The position numbers and the translations under genes were made by a program. This document shows positions 48,366-60,140 of a stretch of DNA of 64,000 nt, one piece after another. The first letter of the stretch is position 1. Each line of letters starts with the position of its first letter. Origin of the DNA: Ottelia alismoides (Eukaryota > Streptophyta > Magnoliopsida > Alismatales > Hydrocharitaceae); NCBI GenBank assembly GCA_037367405.1, contig JAZKJV010003132.1, forward strand, positions 186,001 to 250,000. The letters run 5' to 3'. The notes below the pieces were generated by a model. It was not told where the DNA came from and made no database searches. It saw only the letters and a list, made by a program, of their open reading frames with translations.

Positions 48366-48930
48366 GTAACACGTAGTGGTCCTGACACCATTGGATCAAG
48401 GGTTTGGGCCCGATCCAACAGTCTTGAGGTGTTGCGGCTATGCAGCGGAGGTCGTAGGGCGGAGGAGCGATGGCGGGCATGTATGGCGGGGTGGTTGGCA
48501 GCCCACAACTGCACGTAGAGAGGCGTAGGGCATCGAGGGCGGTGGCAACTAGCGAAGGCAAAGCTGCAAGGCGGTAGCGAGCGCTCCACCAACAGTGAAG
48601 GGGTCGAGCTCCAACCTTTGCAAGGTCGGAGAGGAGCGGGGATGAACGGAAAAGGGGTAGGCTCTGTCCTGTGTGAGGCCGGATGGGAAGGGGTGTGATG
48701 CAAGGGTGAGAGAGAAGAAAATACCTGGGGTATCGTCGCTCGAAGGCCGGCGAGGGCCTGAGCTATGTAGCAGCTTGATGAGAAGCTGCAGCGAGGAGTG
48801 ATGGTTCCTCAGATCATGCTTGAAGATGGAGGGGTTTTGAGCTTTGCAGATCTCTAATGTCTCATGAGGGTCGGCGGGCTCTACTTTCTCCTGGGAAATG
48901 GCGGATGGCGTGCAAGGCTGGCAAGGGGAG

Positions 48931-48941
48931 GTTTTTATAGG
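48931..48941 (-). promoter_or_regulatory. Element C LTR TATA box
   Basis: The minus strand reads TCCTATAAAAACCTCC, a close match to the plant TATA consensus. Transcription would start about 30 bases further on, near 48905, and run through the GC-rich block. Three CACGTG boxes lie 180-240 bases upstream. Confidence 0.65.
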
Positions 48942-49115
48942 AGGAGAGATGGGTAACGATAAGGAAGGGGAGGGGTTTACATGCACGACCAAGAGGGATG
49001 TGAAGGAGGCGTGTAACTGCCGCGGGATGCGCATGGCAGAGGAGGCTCACAGCTGGGCGTTACGAGGACGAGCGAGCGGTGGAACGACGATGCTGGGAAG
49101 GGGGGGGGGGGGGTG

Positions 49116-49171
49116 GGTCACGTGCCAGCACGTGACCTATCTGGAGAGGGCAGTCATGTACGGGGCACGTG
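49116..49171. promoter_or_regulatory. G-box cluster upstream of element C promoter
   Basis: Perfect inverted repeat GGTCACGTGC-CA-GCACGTGACC (49116-49137) contains two CACGTG cores (49119-49124 and 49129-49134). A third, GGCACGTGACC, lies at 49164-49174. CACGTG is the plant G-box, bound by bZIP and bHLH factors. Position upstream of the TATA box fits an LTR enhancer. Binding is inferred. Confidence 0.6.
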
Positions 49172-49229
49172 ACCAGGCTGGAGGACTAGACAAGTGGGGT
49201 GCCACATGGCACGCCCAAGGGCTGCCACT

Positions 49230-49736
49230 GTGGGATGAAAACGATCGGATACGGATACGAATATAGGTATAATCATATCCTTATCCATTTAAAATACGAA
49301 TACGAATGCGGATACGGATATTGATGGATGTGAAAAATGTGTTACCATATACTTAAAATATGAATAGAAATGTAAAACGAATACGAATCGGATACAAATA
49401 ATGACAAAAAAATTTAATAGATTAACTAAGATATACATGTTTATGATCGTTTCACATAAAATAGATATACCAGATATAATAACTTTATAACAATTGTATC
49501 AATAATGGTGAATGCAATCATAAAATATTGTTATACACAATTATAAATAAATCTATTACTATACTTATATATGAAAACGAATATACGAATACGAATGTGA
49601 ATATTAGCGAATGTCAAAATGATATCCATATATGCATCCATTTTAAAATGAATACTAATACAAATGTCAAAATTTGTATAAAACGAACACGATAGCAAAT
49701 TGGATACGAATATATTCACATTTGTGTTCATCCCTA
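49230..49736. mobile_element. Ac-like hAT MITE inserted in element C LTR
   Basis: The left end reads GTGGGATGAAAACG and the right end, reversed, TAGGGATGAACACA, a decayed pair of terminal inverted repeats that resembles the TAGGGATGAAA ends of the maize Ac family. It is flanked by CTGCCACT (49222-49229) and CTGCCACA (49737-49744), an 8-bp target duplication with one mismatch, the length expected for hAT. The 507-bp interior has no coding capacity and is built of GGATACG/GAATACG repeats. It would depend on a transposase elsewhere in the genome. Confidence 0.85.
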
Positions 49737-50765
49737 CTGCCACATGTTACCCCAAAAAATTTTCAAATTGAAAAGATGAAGAAAATTAGAGAAGCAATAG
49801 AGGAAGACCTTGGATCGAAAACTCTCCTTCACAAAAGTTGTTTTTCTAGATAAGATCTACAACTTTCATGAACGACCTGGGAGAAAAAGAGGTCATCTGT
49901 ACAAAATAGTATTTTTGGTGGTCTTCATTTGTAAAGAAAATCGACTTTTTGGGATTTTGCCTTTTTGTGTTTTTAAAGGAGGGTAAGAATTTCAGAAAAA
50001 ATAATGTAAAATAGAAGACACTTAATTAAACATTAATTTATTTTTTAATAAAAAAGAAAAAATGAAATTAAAATAGGAGTATGAAATACGCGACTTTTGT
50101 ACAGACTCACAATGGACACTTGGACTCAGTCAGTTTCTTTGATTTTAATCTTGATCTAGATTTAGTTTTTTTTTGTTTTTTGATAAAACTCTCATCAAAG
50201 AACATAAATTAATAATAGATAAAATTAAAAGGGTTAATTAAGTATATAAAAACTCAAGTCAAAAATCGTTGAAAGATAAAATGCGCAAAAGAGGCCCAAA
50301 ACCCAACTTTCACATATGAGCTACGAAGTTTTTGAAACTGGTCTTATTTTGAAGGTATTTGAAAATGGAGTACTTTAAAAGTGAGTATACCAAAATTGGA
50401 CATTGTATGAGGGAGATATGCACGTTTTAGTCCCTTAGATGTGAAAATTGGTTTTGAGTTTATTTGACACTTATTTGAGTTAGTATTTTTTTATATTTTT
50501 ATTTAATCTTGTTAGTAATATTTACACAATGGAGGTGGTTTAGGGTCAATTGGAGTTAGGATGAATTAATTAAAAATCTGGAAATTTAGCAGCTTTTTAG
50601 GCTAATTTACACGGATTTTTGATGCAATTATGCCTGATGAAATGCAAATATTATTAACACATGTATGTATGCTAATGATGTTATATTAATGATTAAATGA
50701 AAATAAATTATGGGGAATAGAGCCTAATTGACCAATTTTAGTATGATGAGTACGAGATTCATCAT

Positions 50766-52271
50766 ACCCCTATACTTAAACCATGCTCGTCCCCGAGCAT
50801 CAATGACTAAATGTCTTAGTTGGTTAAATCCCTGACTGTGTGTGTGAATTTTCAAGGCTCAATCCATAGAAGACCCTTAATTTAAGCGATCCTAACATTC
50901 TAGGTTCAACCATGCTTTACTCAAAAGGAATCCAACTTCTCTATTTATCAAACTCTTTGTTTGTACATATAATATAAAGATATGAATTTTAGTGTATTGC
51001 ATTAATGAGAGTCGATTTGAGACATAACTCGAAGTTCTAGTCCAGGAGACTCTCCTCTAGATCTAATCCTCAACACTAGAAAATAAGTGGGTTTTTCCTC
51101 CAATAAACTATCTCATTAGTTTATCAGACTTGAAAGTGTAGATGGACGGCGAGATGATGGAGGAGATAGGATTGTGTATATTTTTCTCCCCCTCACATTG
51201 GAACAAGGGGCCTCTCAAGTGCCTTATTACTCAACACAAGTATATTTTTATTTTTGTTGATCAATGTGTCCGTCAAGAGAATTCGAAGTCGTCTACACTT
51301 GTTTTTCTGGAGTACACCAGGGTGTCTCTTTTGAGTATCAAAGATACCTTCGACACCTAGACTTGTATCATTATATGATGCTGAGCCCTTTTATGGTGCT
51401 AGCCCGACTCCTAGGTCCTAATAGCATTTGGTCCAAGTGGACACTTTGAAAATGGTTGGGAGCGCTCTCCCCATTGGTGAAAGCTCTTTTGAATTTGACT
51501 TGAAGGGATAGTGCTTTTCATGGAATATTTCTTTCTTTTCTTTTCTTTTCTTTTTGGCTAGCTCCACTGTTTTTGCCAAAAGTTGGCGCACACTAATAAA
51601 AAATTATTTAGTTTCATCACACCCTGACACAAGGTAAATATCAAAGAAATAGCACGTGAACTTATTCACATACTGGATAGGGTATTGTTGAAAATCAGGT
51701 TTCTTGAAGCCTTAATTACCTTTATCTCATCCTCAAGCATCATTAGATCGGATCTAAACTCAAATCTCTAGTCCTAGTTCCTCAAGTGATAACTCAACTC
51801 ATCTCATCAATCATGTAGTTGTGAAATTGATGTGCTGATCATATTCTTTTCAAGAGTAGAGATGAAGAGTGCAATATAGCGCTCAAATCTTTCAAATTAG
51901 AGAAATATGGATTATTAAGTTTCAAAACCTTTAATTACTAAGGTTGGCTAACTCAGACTCTCAAGATCTCAGAAATAAAGTATCCTCAAATCCTCAAGCC
52001 TTGAATGATAGTGAATGTGTCAAGAATATATCAACCAAGGAGTGCATGGATGCATGAGATGCTTAATGAAATGCAAGACCATGAGTGATTTTTTGTTTTT
52101 TTGTTTTGTTTCTTTTTATTTTTTTGTTATCTTGAAAACCATGTATTATTTACAGAAAGAATTTAGTATAATATACATAATATACACTACTTGTACCCAT
52201 CCCCGATGTTAGATGAAAACAATTAAAGTACGAGCTATGTGTAAAGTATGTAGAAAATATACAAACACCCC
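50766..52271 (-). other. Element C PPT and post-pol spacer
   Basis: The minus strand reads AAGTATAGGGGTA next to the LTR, a polypurine tract (50766-50778). The rest is non-coding. It is diverged from the A and B spacers, but occupies the same place and is followed by the same inverted repeats. Frames at 51142-51449 and 52015-52212 show nothing recognisable. Confidence 0.65.
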
Positions 52272-52425
52272 CTATACTTAGCATGTTCTATATCCTCATG
52301 GCACAAAGTGAAATGCCGACATAGCTCGTACTAAGTATAGAGGAGCGTAAAAGAAAAAGAAGAGATGTGATGTATAAACAATGGTACTGGTACCCATATA
52401 CTTAGGTTCAGGTCAACCTAAGTAT
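52272..52425. repeat. Two CTATACTTAG inverted repeats, element C
   Basis: Unit 1 has arms CTATACTTAG (52272-52281) and CTAAGTATAG (52331-52340) after a C-run. Unit 2 is a perfect 11-bp stem (52398-52408 and 52415-52425) with a six-base loop. These correspond to the arrays of A and B. Confidence 0.8.
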
Positions 52426-52479
52426 GATCGGATAATCACAGGTGGAGGCCTGAGTAGATGAGTAGGTTCATGGATATAA

Positions 52480-53820
52480 AGAAGAGTGATGGAATTGAAG
52501 AGGTGCTTTATCCGGGTAGTTTGAGTCTTTCTCCTAGTACAACGCCCTGAGTGAAGGACATCTGTTCTACTTGTACTAGCTGCTCACTGGACTCGACAAA
52601 GTATTTAAGTAGCTGACCATTGACTATAGAAATTTGCGTGTTGTCTGCGGTCTCTGAGATCTCAACACTTCTGTTATTGTGCACCTCTCTTATGATGAAG
52701 GGTCTCATCCATTTGGATTTCAATTTACCTTGTAAAATTTTTAATCTTACATTAAATAACCATACTTTCTGCCTTGGGACAAAGGTCTTTGTTCGAATGT
52801 TCTTGTCGTGCCATTTCTTCACTTTGTCCTTGTAAATGGTGTTGTTTTCATAGACATGATTTCAGATTTCAGATAGTTCATTTAAATCCACCTCCTTGTT
52901 CTTCTTTCAGTGGTCACAGTTTTAATTGATCTTTTTGATAGCCCATTCTGATTTATGCATGAGTTATGCGGGCAAATGACACAGATTTCCATATACCATT
53001 CGAAATGGGGAGGTACCCAATGGGGTCTTGTAAGCCGTCCGGTAAGCCCATAGAACCTGGTCCAGGAGTTGGGACTGGTTCTTCCTGTCAAGGCGGGCTA
53101 GCTTCTGTAAAATTCCTTCGACCTCCCTGTTTGACACCTCGACCATGCCATTGTAATGTGGATGCTATGGACTAGCAACACGATGCTCGATGTTGTATTC
53201 CTTAGTTAACTTCTTCATCTTCCGGTTGACAAAGTGGCTACCCCCATCGGATATTAATACCTTAGGTTTTCCAAACCTCGAAATAATATGATGTTTTAAA
53301 AACTTGCATACAATCTTATTGTTTGCCGCTCGAGTAGGGATAACCTCCACCCACCTAGATAAATAATCAACTGCGAGAAGAATATATTCAAATCCTTGAC
53401 TATTAGGGAACGTGCCCATAAAGTAAATGCCCCATGCATCAAATACATCACAAATGATAACTGGTTGCATAGGCATGGCATCTTTGGGACCAATGGTCCC
53501 TCCCATTCTTTGACAGATCAGCACGACCTGACAAAATTGTAGGCATCCTTAAACAAGGTCGGCCAGTAAAATCCACATTGTAATATCTTCTCAGTCGTCC
53601 TCTTCCCGGAATAATGTCCTCTTGCCTCCAAGGTATGACAGAGATTGAGGACACTTTGGTATTCCTCTTGAGGAATACATCTCCTCCATATACAATCTAG
53701 ACCGTCAAAGAAAAGGAACGGATCCTCCCAATGGTAATGTCTGGCTTCCGACATTAGTCGGTTGATTCCGTTCTTGGGCCAACCCTGGGGAACTTTCTTG
53801 GAGACAAGATAGTTCATCAT
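52480..53820 (-). pseudogene. Element C integrase
   Basis: Three open stretches cover nearly all of it. From 53820: FFDGLDCIWRRCIPQEEY, LCHTLEARGHYSGKRTTEKI and [14 protein letters not shown] (zinc-binding H-H-C-C part), then [42 protein letters not shown] and LISDGGSHF (53165-53524), MVEVSNREVEGILQKLARLD and LLDQVLWAYRTAYKTPLG (52964-53146), and the C-terminal WLFNVRLKILQGKLKSKWMR with IVNGQLLKYF (52508-52822). The catalytic D, D and E positions are all kept. Frame changes and a stop between pieces break it. It is a strong Athila match. Confidence 0.93.
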
Positions 53821-55330
53821 GTCAGCATACCATGGGAGAAAGTCGATAGCAGAAATTGACTTGCCTGGGAAGGTTTCACGGATGGAGTCAGACTCAAGGA
53901 TTTTGTTTTATTCGATCTGTGATAAATGATCAGCCACAACATTTTTAACTCTAGGTTTATCTTCAATCTCCAACTCAAATTCCTGAAGCAAGAGTATCCA
54001 TCTGAGAAGTCGTGCTTTTGCATCTTTTTTCGCCATTAAGTATCAGATGGCTGAGTGATCTATATATACTATCACCTTAGATCCTAGAAGGATAGATCGA
54101 AATTTCTCCAATGTAAAGACTACTCCAAGTATTTCCTTTTCAATCACATTGCTAATTTTTCTGAGTTGGATCTAAAACTTTGCTTGCACAGTGAATGGAA
54201 TACGTGATTCCATTTTTTCTTTGTCCTAGCACAACCGCCACTGCGAAGTCTAAAGCATCTATCATGATCTCGAAAGGAAGAGACCAGTAAGGGGCTTGTA
54301 GGATGGGAATCTCAATGATCCTCTTTTTGAGAAGCTCGAAGGCTTGAAGATACTTTTGATATACAATGAACTCGGTGTCTTTCCATAAGAGGTTAGTCAG
54401 CGGTCGACCAATTTTTGAAAAATCCTTAATAAATCTCCTATAAAATCCGACATGCCCCATAAAAGACTGCACTTGTTTAACATTGGTAGGCGGCTCGAGT
54501 TTCTTGATCACATCGACCTTGGCAGGGTCATCCTCCATTAATTTCTTAGAGATGACATGACCCAATACAATGCCCTCTTTTTCCATGAAATGGCTTTTCT
54601 CCCAAGAGAGCACCCTATTCACTTTTTTACACTTTTGGAGGACTCGATCCAGGTATGCTAGGAAGTTATCGAATGAATCACCATGGACCAAGAAGTCATC
54701 CATGAAGACTTCTGGGTATCCAACCATTTCGTCAAAAAATGTAATCATGCACCGCTGAAAAGTACCAGGGGCATTGCAAAGCCCAAAAGGCATGCGCTTA
54801 AATATGTAAGTGCCGAAAGGACATGTAAAAGTAGTCTTTCTTGGTCCTCAAGGGCGATGGCCACCTAATTTTAGCTCGAGTACCCGTCTAAGAAACAGAA
54901 GTATTCTATCCCTGCCAATCTCTCCAGGATTTGACCAATAAAAGGCAGCGAAAAGTGGTCCTTCTTCATTGCGACATTCAAGCGCATGTAATCCACACAG
55001 ACACACCACAATGTGGGTACCCATATCATGATGTCCTCTCCCTCCTCGTTGGTGATAATATGAAGTCTCTACTTTTTTAGGATGACATGCAAAGGCGACA
55101 CCCACTTGGAGTCTGAGATGGGATATATGAAACTAGACTTACACAATTTTTCGATCTCAATCTTAACCACTTACCGTAAATTTGGATTCAACCTAGGTTG
55201 GCATCCAGGGGAGGGTTTAGCATTATCCTCAAGGTAAATATGGTGTGAATAGAGGGTGGGTTAATCCCTGAAAGATCAGACAATCTCCAGCCTATAGCCT
55301 TGTAATTTTTCTCTAAAACTTTAAGTAGGT
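53821..55330 (-). pseudogene. Element C reverse transcriptase and RNase H
   Basis: From about 55330: KAIGWRLSDLSGI, YLEDNAKPSPG, RLNPNLR and SDSKWVSPLHVILKK, then a 213-codon open frame (54152-54793) with MPFGLCNAPGTFQRCM, VFMDDFLVHGDSFDNFLAYL, LSWEKSHFM, GFYRRFIKDFSKIGRPLTNL and, entering RNase H, LPFEIMIDALDFAVAVVLGQ. The FMDD catalytic loop is intact (about 54690-54702). Stops near 55200 and a frameshift near 54830 divide the N-terminal part. RNase H continues below 54150, but is broken. This is the longest intact piece of pol in the window. Confidence 0.93.
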
Positions 55331-55652
55331 GCATCTCTTGCTCTTCGGTCAGATGTGAACTGATGATGACCGGAAACTGTCCCTTATTTCCTGCAAGGAA
55401 GGCATACTAAAGAGTAGGAGGCAATGTTTTGAGCTCGGGTAAGTGTGTATCATTCACAGAATCTAGCTCTATCTTTGTTGATTCTGGGTGTGATGTGTAT
55501 GTTTGTTGTGTATCATTATCGGCCATCATCTTAATTATATTGGGGATCGGATTGCTAAAGATGGAATTTGGCATGGCAAGCATTGCGTTCGATCTGTGTA
55601 CATCACTTTGGTATTGTCCATAAGGAGAACGGACTGACAGGTCTAGAGGGGC

Positions 55653-56240
55653 CTATGAGTCACCGGGAGTATAGGTGGATGCATGGATGAGCTGGCAGAC
55701 TAAATCATCAACAATGTCCTCTCCAGATGAGAGTGATTCTATCATAACGGTTGAATTTTGTCTCCAGGGCCCAAGTGTTGCTTCGGTATTTTCTGCCTCA
55801 GGTTCTAGGTTTTTATACTCAGCACTAGACTCAGTGTCAGGTCCTTGAATCTTAATTTTCTCCATTTTAAGTTCAACTTTTCAAAACTGGATTCTCCCAA
55901 ATGTGTAAATGAATACATCTCCTACGGTTGTAAGGAAGGGTCACCCTAATATCATTTGGGAGTCTTTCCAATTTCTAGGGACATCCATGTGTAGTATTGT
56001 GAATCTACTGGGTAATCATGTCCATCTATGTTGATGACAACATTTCTAATCTCCCCCTTAGGTCTCTTAGTTGATGTATCTGCGAATTGAAGTACAGTTG
56101 TAGACTTCTTAAGAGGACCTAGATTTAGATTCTCAAATAGAGTTGTGGGAATGAGATTGATGGAGGAGCCATTGTCTAACAATGTTTGAGCAAACTTGAT
56201 TTCGTTGATCTGGCTAGTGACAAAGTGTGCACCCATGTCT
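55653..56240 (-). pseudogene. Element C aspartic protease and acidic linker
   Basis: The protease reads QTLLDNGSSINLIPTTLFEN, GPLKKSTTVLQFADTSTKRP and VINIDGHDYPVDSQYY (55952-56236). The catalytic Asp in LLDNG is present. The usual ILGRPF end is shifted out of frame just after it (ILG equivalent near 55945). The linker (55653-55865) is acidic: KIQGPDTESSAEYKN and MIESLSSGEDIVDDLV. Confidence 0.88.
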
Positions 56241-58550
56241 CTTTTCTTCCTTGGTAGCTCATTTTTTTTATCAAACGAGATGCAACAATAGAGAGTATGT
56301 GATTCTTTGTTGGGCCAGGATTCTTTTTGATGCCCTTATCATTGTGCATCTCACCTTAAGGTATTTTTGAAAAGCCGGGTCTCTTTCTATCATCTCGTCT
56401 AGGGACAGAGTGACCTTAATGTTTTCTCTACAGATGCAGGCCATCTCTTCATCATTTTTTTGGTTTTTTATGTTTTTCTTCTTTCCTGTCGTAAGAGCAT
56501 GGGGGAAAGGAATGGACTTATTGTGATCAAAAACATCACTTTTATTGAACGAGGAGTGAAACATATTTACAGGACTTGGACTAGTTGATCTAAAAAAGGG
56601 GAAATTAGTGGACAATTGTTGCGGATGTCTTGGTGATGCTTCTTTGTCATATTCAAATTCTGATTCTCTGGTTCCTAAGTAGTGTAGTTTTTGACGGGTG
56701 GTGTGAATGGGCCTTCTTCTTTCTACTCCTCATGTCTCTCCTCCTCAATTTCCCCAAGATTGTTTAACTTAGTAGACACTAGGGCTATGTCACCATGATC
56801 ATTTGCTCTATCAGGCATGGTTACGGTCCTTCTGCTCCTAAGAGAAATATGATAAGCGTCATCATGCAAAAAGATATCATATTCAGGTAAAGAATATTCC
56901 GAGATTAATACATGATTCTATCCGAGGCAATTTAAATTAGCCTGGACTTGAGATGGTATCACGGATTGGGGTGCAGTTACCTCGTTTCTCCAACGAAAGA
57001 GTCGATTTATGTCGACTCTCATATCATGATGTTCATCCAGCACTCGTTGGAGTTCCGGCGAGATTGAATAAGAGTAGGACCCCTGGCCTTGCTTGGACTG
57101 AGGGTTGATGATACTATCTGAATTGGCCATGCTGGACCTGACATTGATATTGTTGCTACTGTAGTTACGGGTCCTGATAACCCGTACAGTACTGGTGATG
57201 CTGTTGTTGTTGCTGCTAAGGCTAGTATATGGGACGAGATTGTGGTGGACGAGGATTTGGAGTAGTGTTTGGATCTGGTTGGTTGAAAGGATCCAGGTTA
57301 TACCAGACTTCGTTTATCTCCATTACTTGTGGATCTTCCTCGTAATGAATGGAGGTTTCTTCATTTTGTTGGGAAAAGACTTGATCTCCCCCGTAGTGGT
57401 TCTGCTGCCCTACCTCTTGCCCTTGAATATAGTGAATTTGGTGTATAGGGGCATGGGATTAAATTAGGGCAGGTATCTGCATCTTGGATACCCTGTCAGC
57501 TAGTCCCTCCATTTGTTTAAACAATTTAGCCAATTTCTCCATATCAGACGATTTATGTAGTTCATCCACCTTCTTATAAATATGATCGACCATAGTTAGT
57601 TTGTTAGCTATTATTCACATATCTATGCTCTGATCGGTCGTCAGATTATTCACGATCTGTTTAGGGCCGACAAAGGTGGCCTGTTTGCCCCCGCTTGTAG
57701 AAACATTGACACCTGGTTTGGCATTGGCAAGACAAGATGAGCAGAGGATGGTCTCATGCCTTCTCTCATTGATTGTGCTTTTGCTCTTGTTGGAACATAG
57801 CTCGGTTGGTGGTATGTGCACGGTTGGATTCAACAAGTCTCCCGAACACCTTATAGACGGTGTCGTCGTGGCGTTCCATGTAGCTTCCTCTGCAGGATGC
57901 ACTCACTAACCCTTGGGTTTTAGGGTTAAGCCCACTGACTAGATTTTGGACCAGCATCATTTTGATTATCCCGTGTTATGGGCATTTCTAGATTAAGTCT
58001 GTGAACCTTTCCCAGGTTTCATGGAATTCTCGCTCGGGTGTTGGGTGAAGCTTGTTATCCTGATCCTCATCTAATTAAGTCTACTCATCGGGTAGAATTT
58101 CTTTAAGAATAATGTCTTGAAGGTGGTCCAAGTCATGACCACTTCCCCTAAGTTCTTTCAACCTGTAAGTTGCCCTATCAGTCAATGCAAAGGGGACAAC
58201 TCTCAGCCTTATGTAGTCCCTGACTAACCCTAGGGTGTCATAGGTTAGCATAGACTAGCTCGAAGTCACGGAGGAAGATGTAAGGTTCTTCATGATTATT
58301 ACCTCCGAACTTAGGCAACAATGCGAGGAAATGTTGTCTGTGTTCGAACACATCCTCGGGGGGTACCACCCTCAACCAATTGTAATTTTCATATAGTTCA
58401 GGTAGGTACGTATCCTCCATTGCTGCCTCACCACGTTGCAGTACCTCAATTTGTGCTCTAAGGAGTTCATTATGTTGTTCAGCAACAACTACCCTTGCCA
58501 GAAGAGCACGAATAGGGTCTTTGTCATTCTCATCCTTTTTTGGAGGCATG
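56241..58550 (-). pseudogene. Element C gag
   Basis: The probable start is ATG 58550 (MPPKKDENDKDPIRALL), which keeps the coiled, charged N-terminus ARVVVAEQHNELLRAQIEVL. Capsid pieces are FLALLPKFGGNNHEEPYIFL and RDFELVYANL (58238-58350), EREFHETWERFTDLI (near 58020) and VQNLVSGLNPKTQGLVSASC (57766-57960). Near 56900-56960 IPSQVQANLN and then HISLRSRR (about 56840) are the Athila 'TLRSG' signature. An upstream frame extends to 58648, but the ATG at 58550 gives the more gag-like start. Stops interrupt it repeatedly. Confidence 0.82.
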
Positions 58551-60120
58551 TTTAACTTCTTCTTCACCTTCAGATGCAAACAAATCTGAGTTAGGCTCAT
58601 GCTTGGAAGGTTTACAGGTTCTACCAAAGATGAAAGTTTCTTTGGCAAGAAGGGAGTTGAAGAGGGTGTTAGTCGGGGGTTGACTAATCCCTATAGGTGT
58701 GGGTGAACTATGGTTTGGAGAAAAGGGTTGTCTCCATACCATGGGGTTTCGAGAAGAGAGTCATCTTGAAAGTGAGGAGATGAGTTACCTTGAGGAGCTC
58801 GCGGATTTGTTCGCAGAGCCCGGATGAACAACTCCAGAAGAATCCATCGTGGATGAAAGGAGTAGTTTGGAGTACAAAGGAATTTACACGGAGTGTAGAT
58901 ATGTACAGAAGACTCACATAAAACTAATGCAATTCAAAAATAGCAAATTTACCCACTCAACAGTGGTGAAGGCACGTTAGGGCCCGGCTGCTTATCTGTT
59001 CAATTTTAATTTAATGATAAAGCAATCTTGAAAATTTAAGCGGAGCTGTTAGGTACCGAAATATTTCACAAAGATTGTCTCGAGCTCATACAACTAGTTG
59101 CATCCACTTTCAGCCAGTATGGTGTAAGTACGAACCATTAAACGGCTACTCGAAACTCTCACTTAGAAGTAGCTAGTTGTTTCTAAAACAGTAGTCTAAG
59201 TGAAAATTTTCGATTGTTGGCTTTGTCCTAAGGGTGTGTCTAGTCCTTCAAATAATGAGTGGGTTATTCTCCACCAGATACAAGCGTTAATTTTATGTAA
59301 AATTTATTTACAATCACATTGATTAACAGTCCCATCTTTAGATTAAGGTTATCAACTGAAGTTAAAATGAGCACAAAAATTCATGACGAACGAGCAGTCC
59401 GAACTCCTTTAATTTCTAAGTTGTAAAACTGAGGAGGGAGAATCGAAAAAGCCAATGCAAGCGTAAATCAATGATGCATGCTTAAGAAGATGACTTACAG
59501 TGATTCGTCGCGTTCTTCATGCGGGATGCAATATAAGAAAGTAAAATTACACTAAATGCTATGCACAGGGGAAAACGTCCTAAGCAGATAGGTCTATTAG
59601 CAGGAAAGAATTGAATTCATTTTGGCTAAGGTTGAACGATCTACAGTAGTAAATTAGTGAAAAAGAGTGGCCTAGAATTACAAGCACAATCAAGGGATAA
59701 ACAAGCAAGCGTATATGTGCTAATTTCCATGCCACTCAAGTTAGGTCCCAACCACATAGAAGGGGTTAATATAGAGCCGACACACCATAAAGAAGTTCAG
59801 TCCGAATTATTACAAGGGTTCAGAGAGAGAGAGAGACCATAGGAATAATGCGGTAAATTAAACTAAACTAACTCTCTCACACACAAAAAATAAAAAAAAT
59901 AAAAAACAAAAATTTAATCTTTGCAGATCCTTGAATTATGTCCAAACATTTCGCTCCATGAAATCTTCAAAGAGATAAGATGCAGTTAGTATCAGAAGTG
60001 AGAAAGAAAAACATGCAAAATTAAATAAAATGCAAATAAAAGAGAGAAAAAATAAACATAGAAATATATTTCACAACAAATAATTACAAAAAATTAATTT
60101 AAAATCCTAAAAATATGTTG
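58551..60120 (-). other. Element C 5' leader
   Basis: This is non-coding sequence between PBS and gag. The AACAGTAGTCTAAGTGAAA segment (about 59190) resembles the leader block of A and B. No independent gene is visible; frames at 58708-58917 and 59657-59842 have no recognised product. Confidence 0.6.
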
Positions 60121-60138
60121 TTTCCCACAACGACACCA
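60121..60138 (-). promoter_or_regulatory. Element C primer binding site, decayed tRNA-Asp type
   Basis: The minus strand reads TGGTGTCGTTGTGGGAAA; aligned with TGGCGCCGTTGCCGGGGA it matches at about 12 of 18 positions, most changes being transitions. Position two bases from the LTR start (60141) supports the call. Confidence 0.7.
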
Positions 60139-60140
60139 TT

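Larger units (their letters stand above)
46955..50765 (-). repeat. Element C 3' LTR
   Basis: It starts TGATGATCGTCAATTTCACC and ends GAGATTCATCA, 3811 bp. Its first 130 bases match 60141-60273, the beginning of the 5' LTR. It contains AT-rich U5 (46955-48000), a GC-rich block (48050-49200) with two G runs (48345-48360 and 49100-49113), a TATA box, three CACGTG boxes and an inserted hAT MITE (49230-49736). Frames in the GC-rich block on both strands (48019-49266) have no recognisable product. Confidence 0.87.

Noticed and set aside
48019..49266. Several 60-160 codon frames in the GC-rich block of LTR C
   Set aside because: Frames are open on both strands in the same place, which is a sign of base composition; they cross the TATA box and have no recognised domain.
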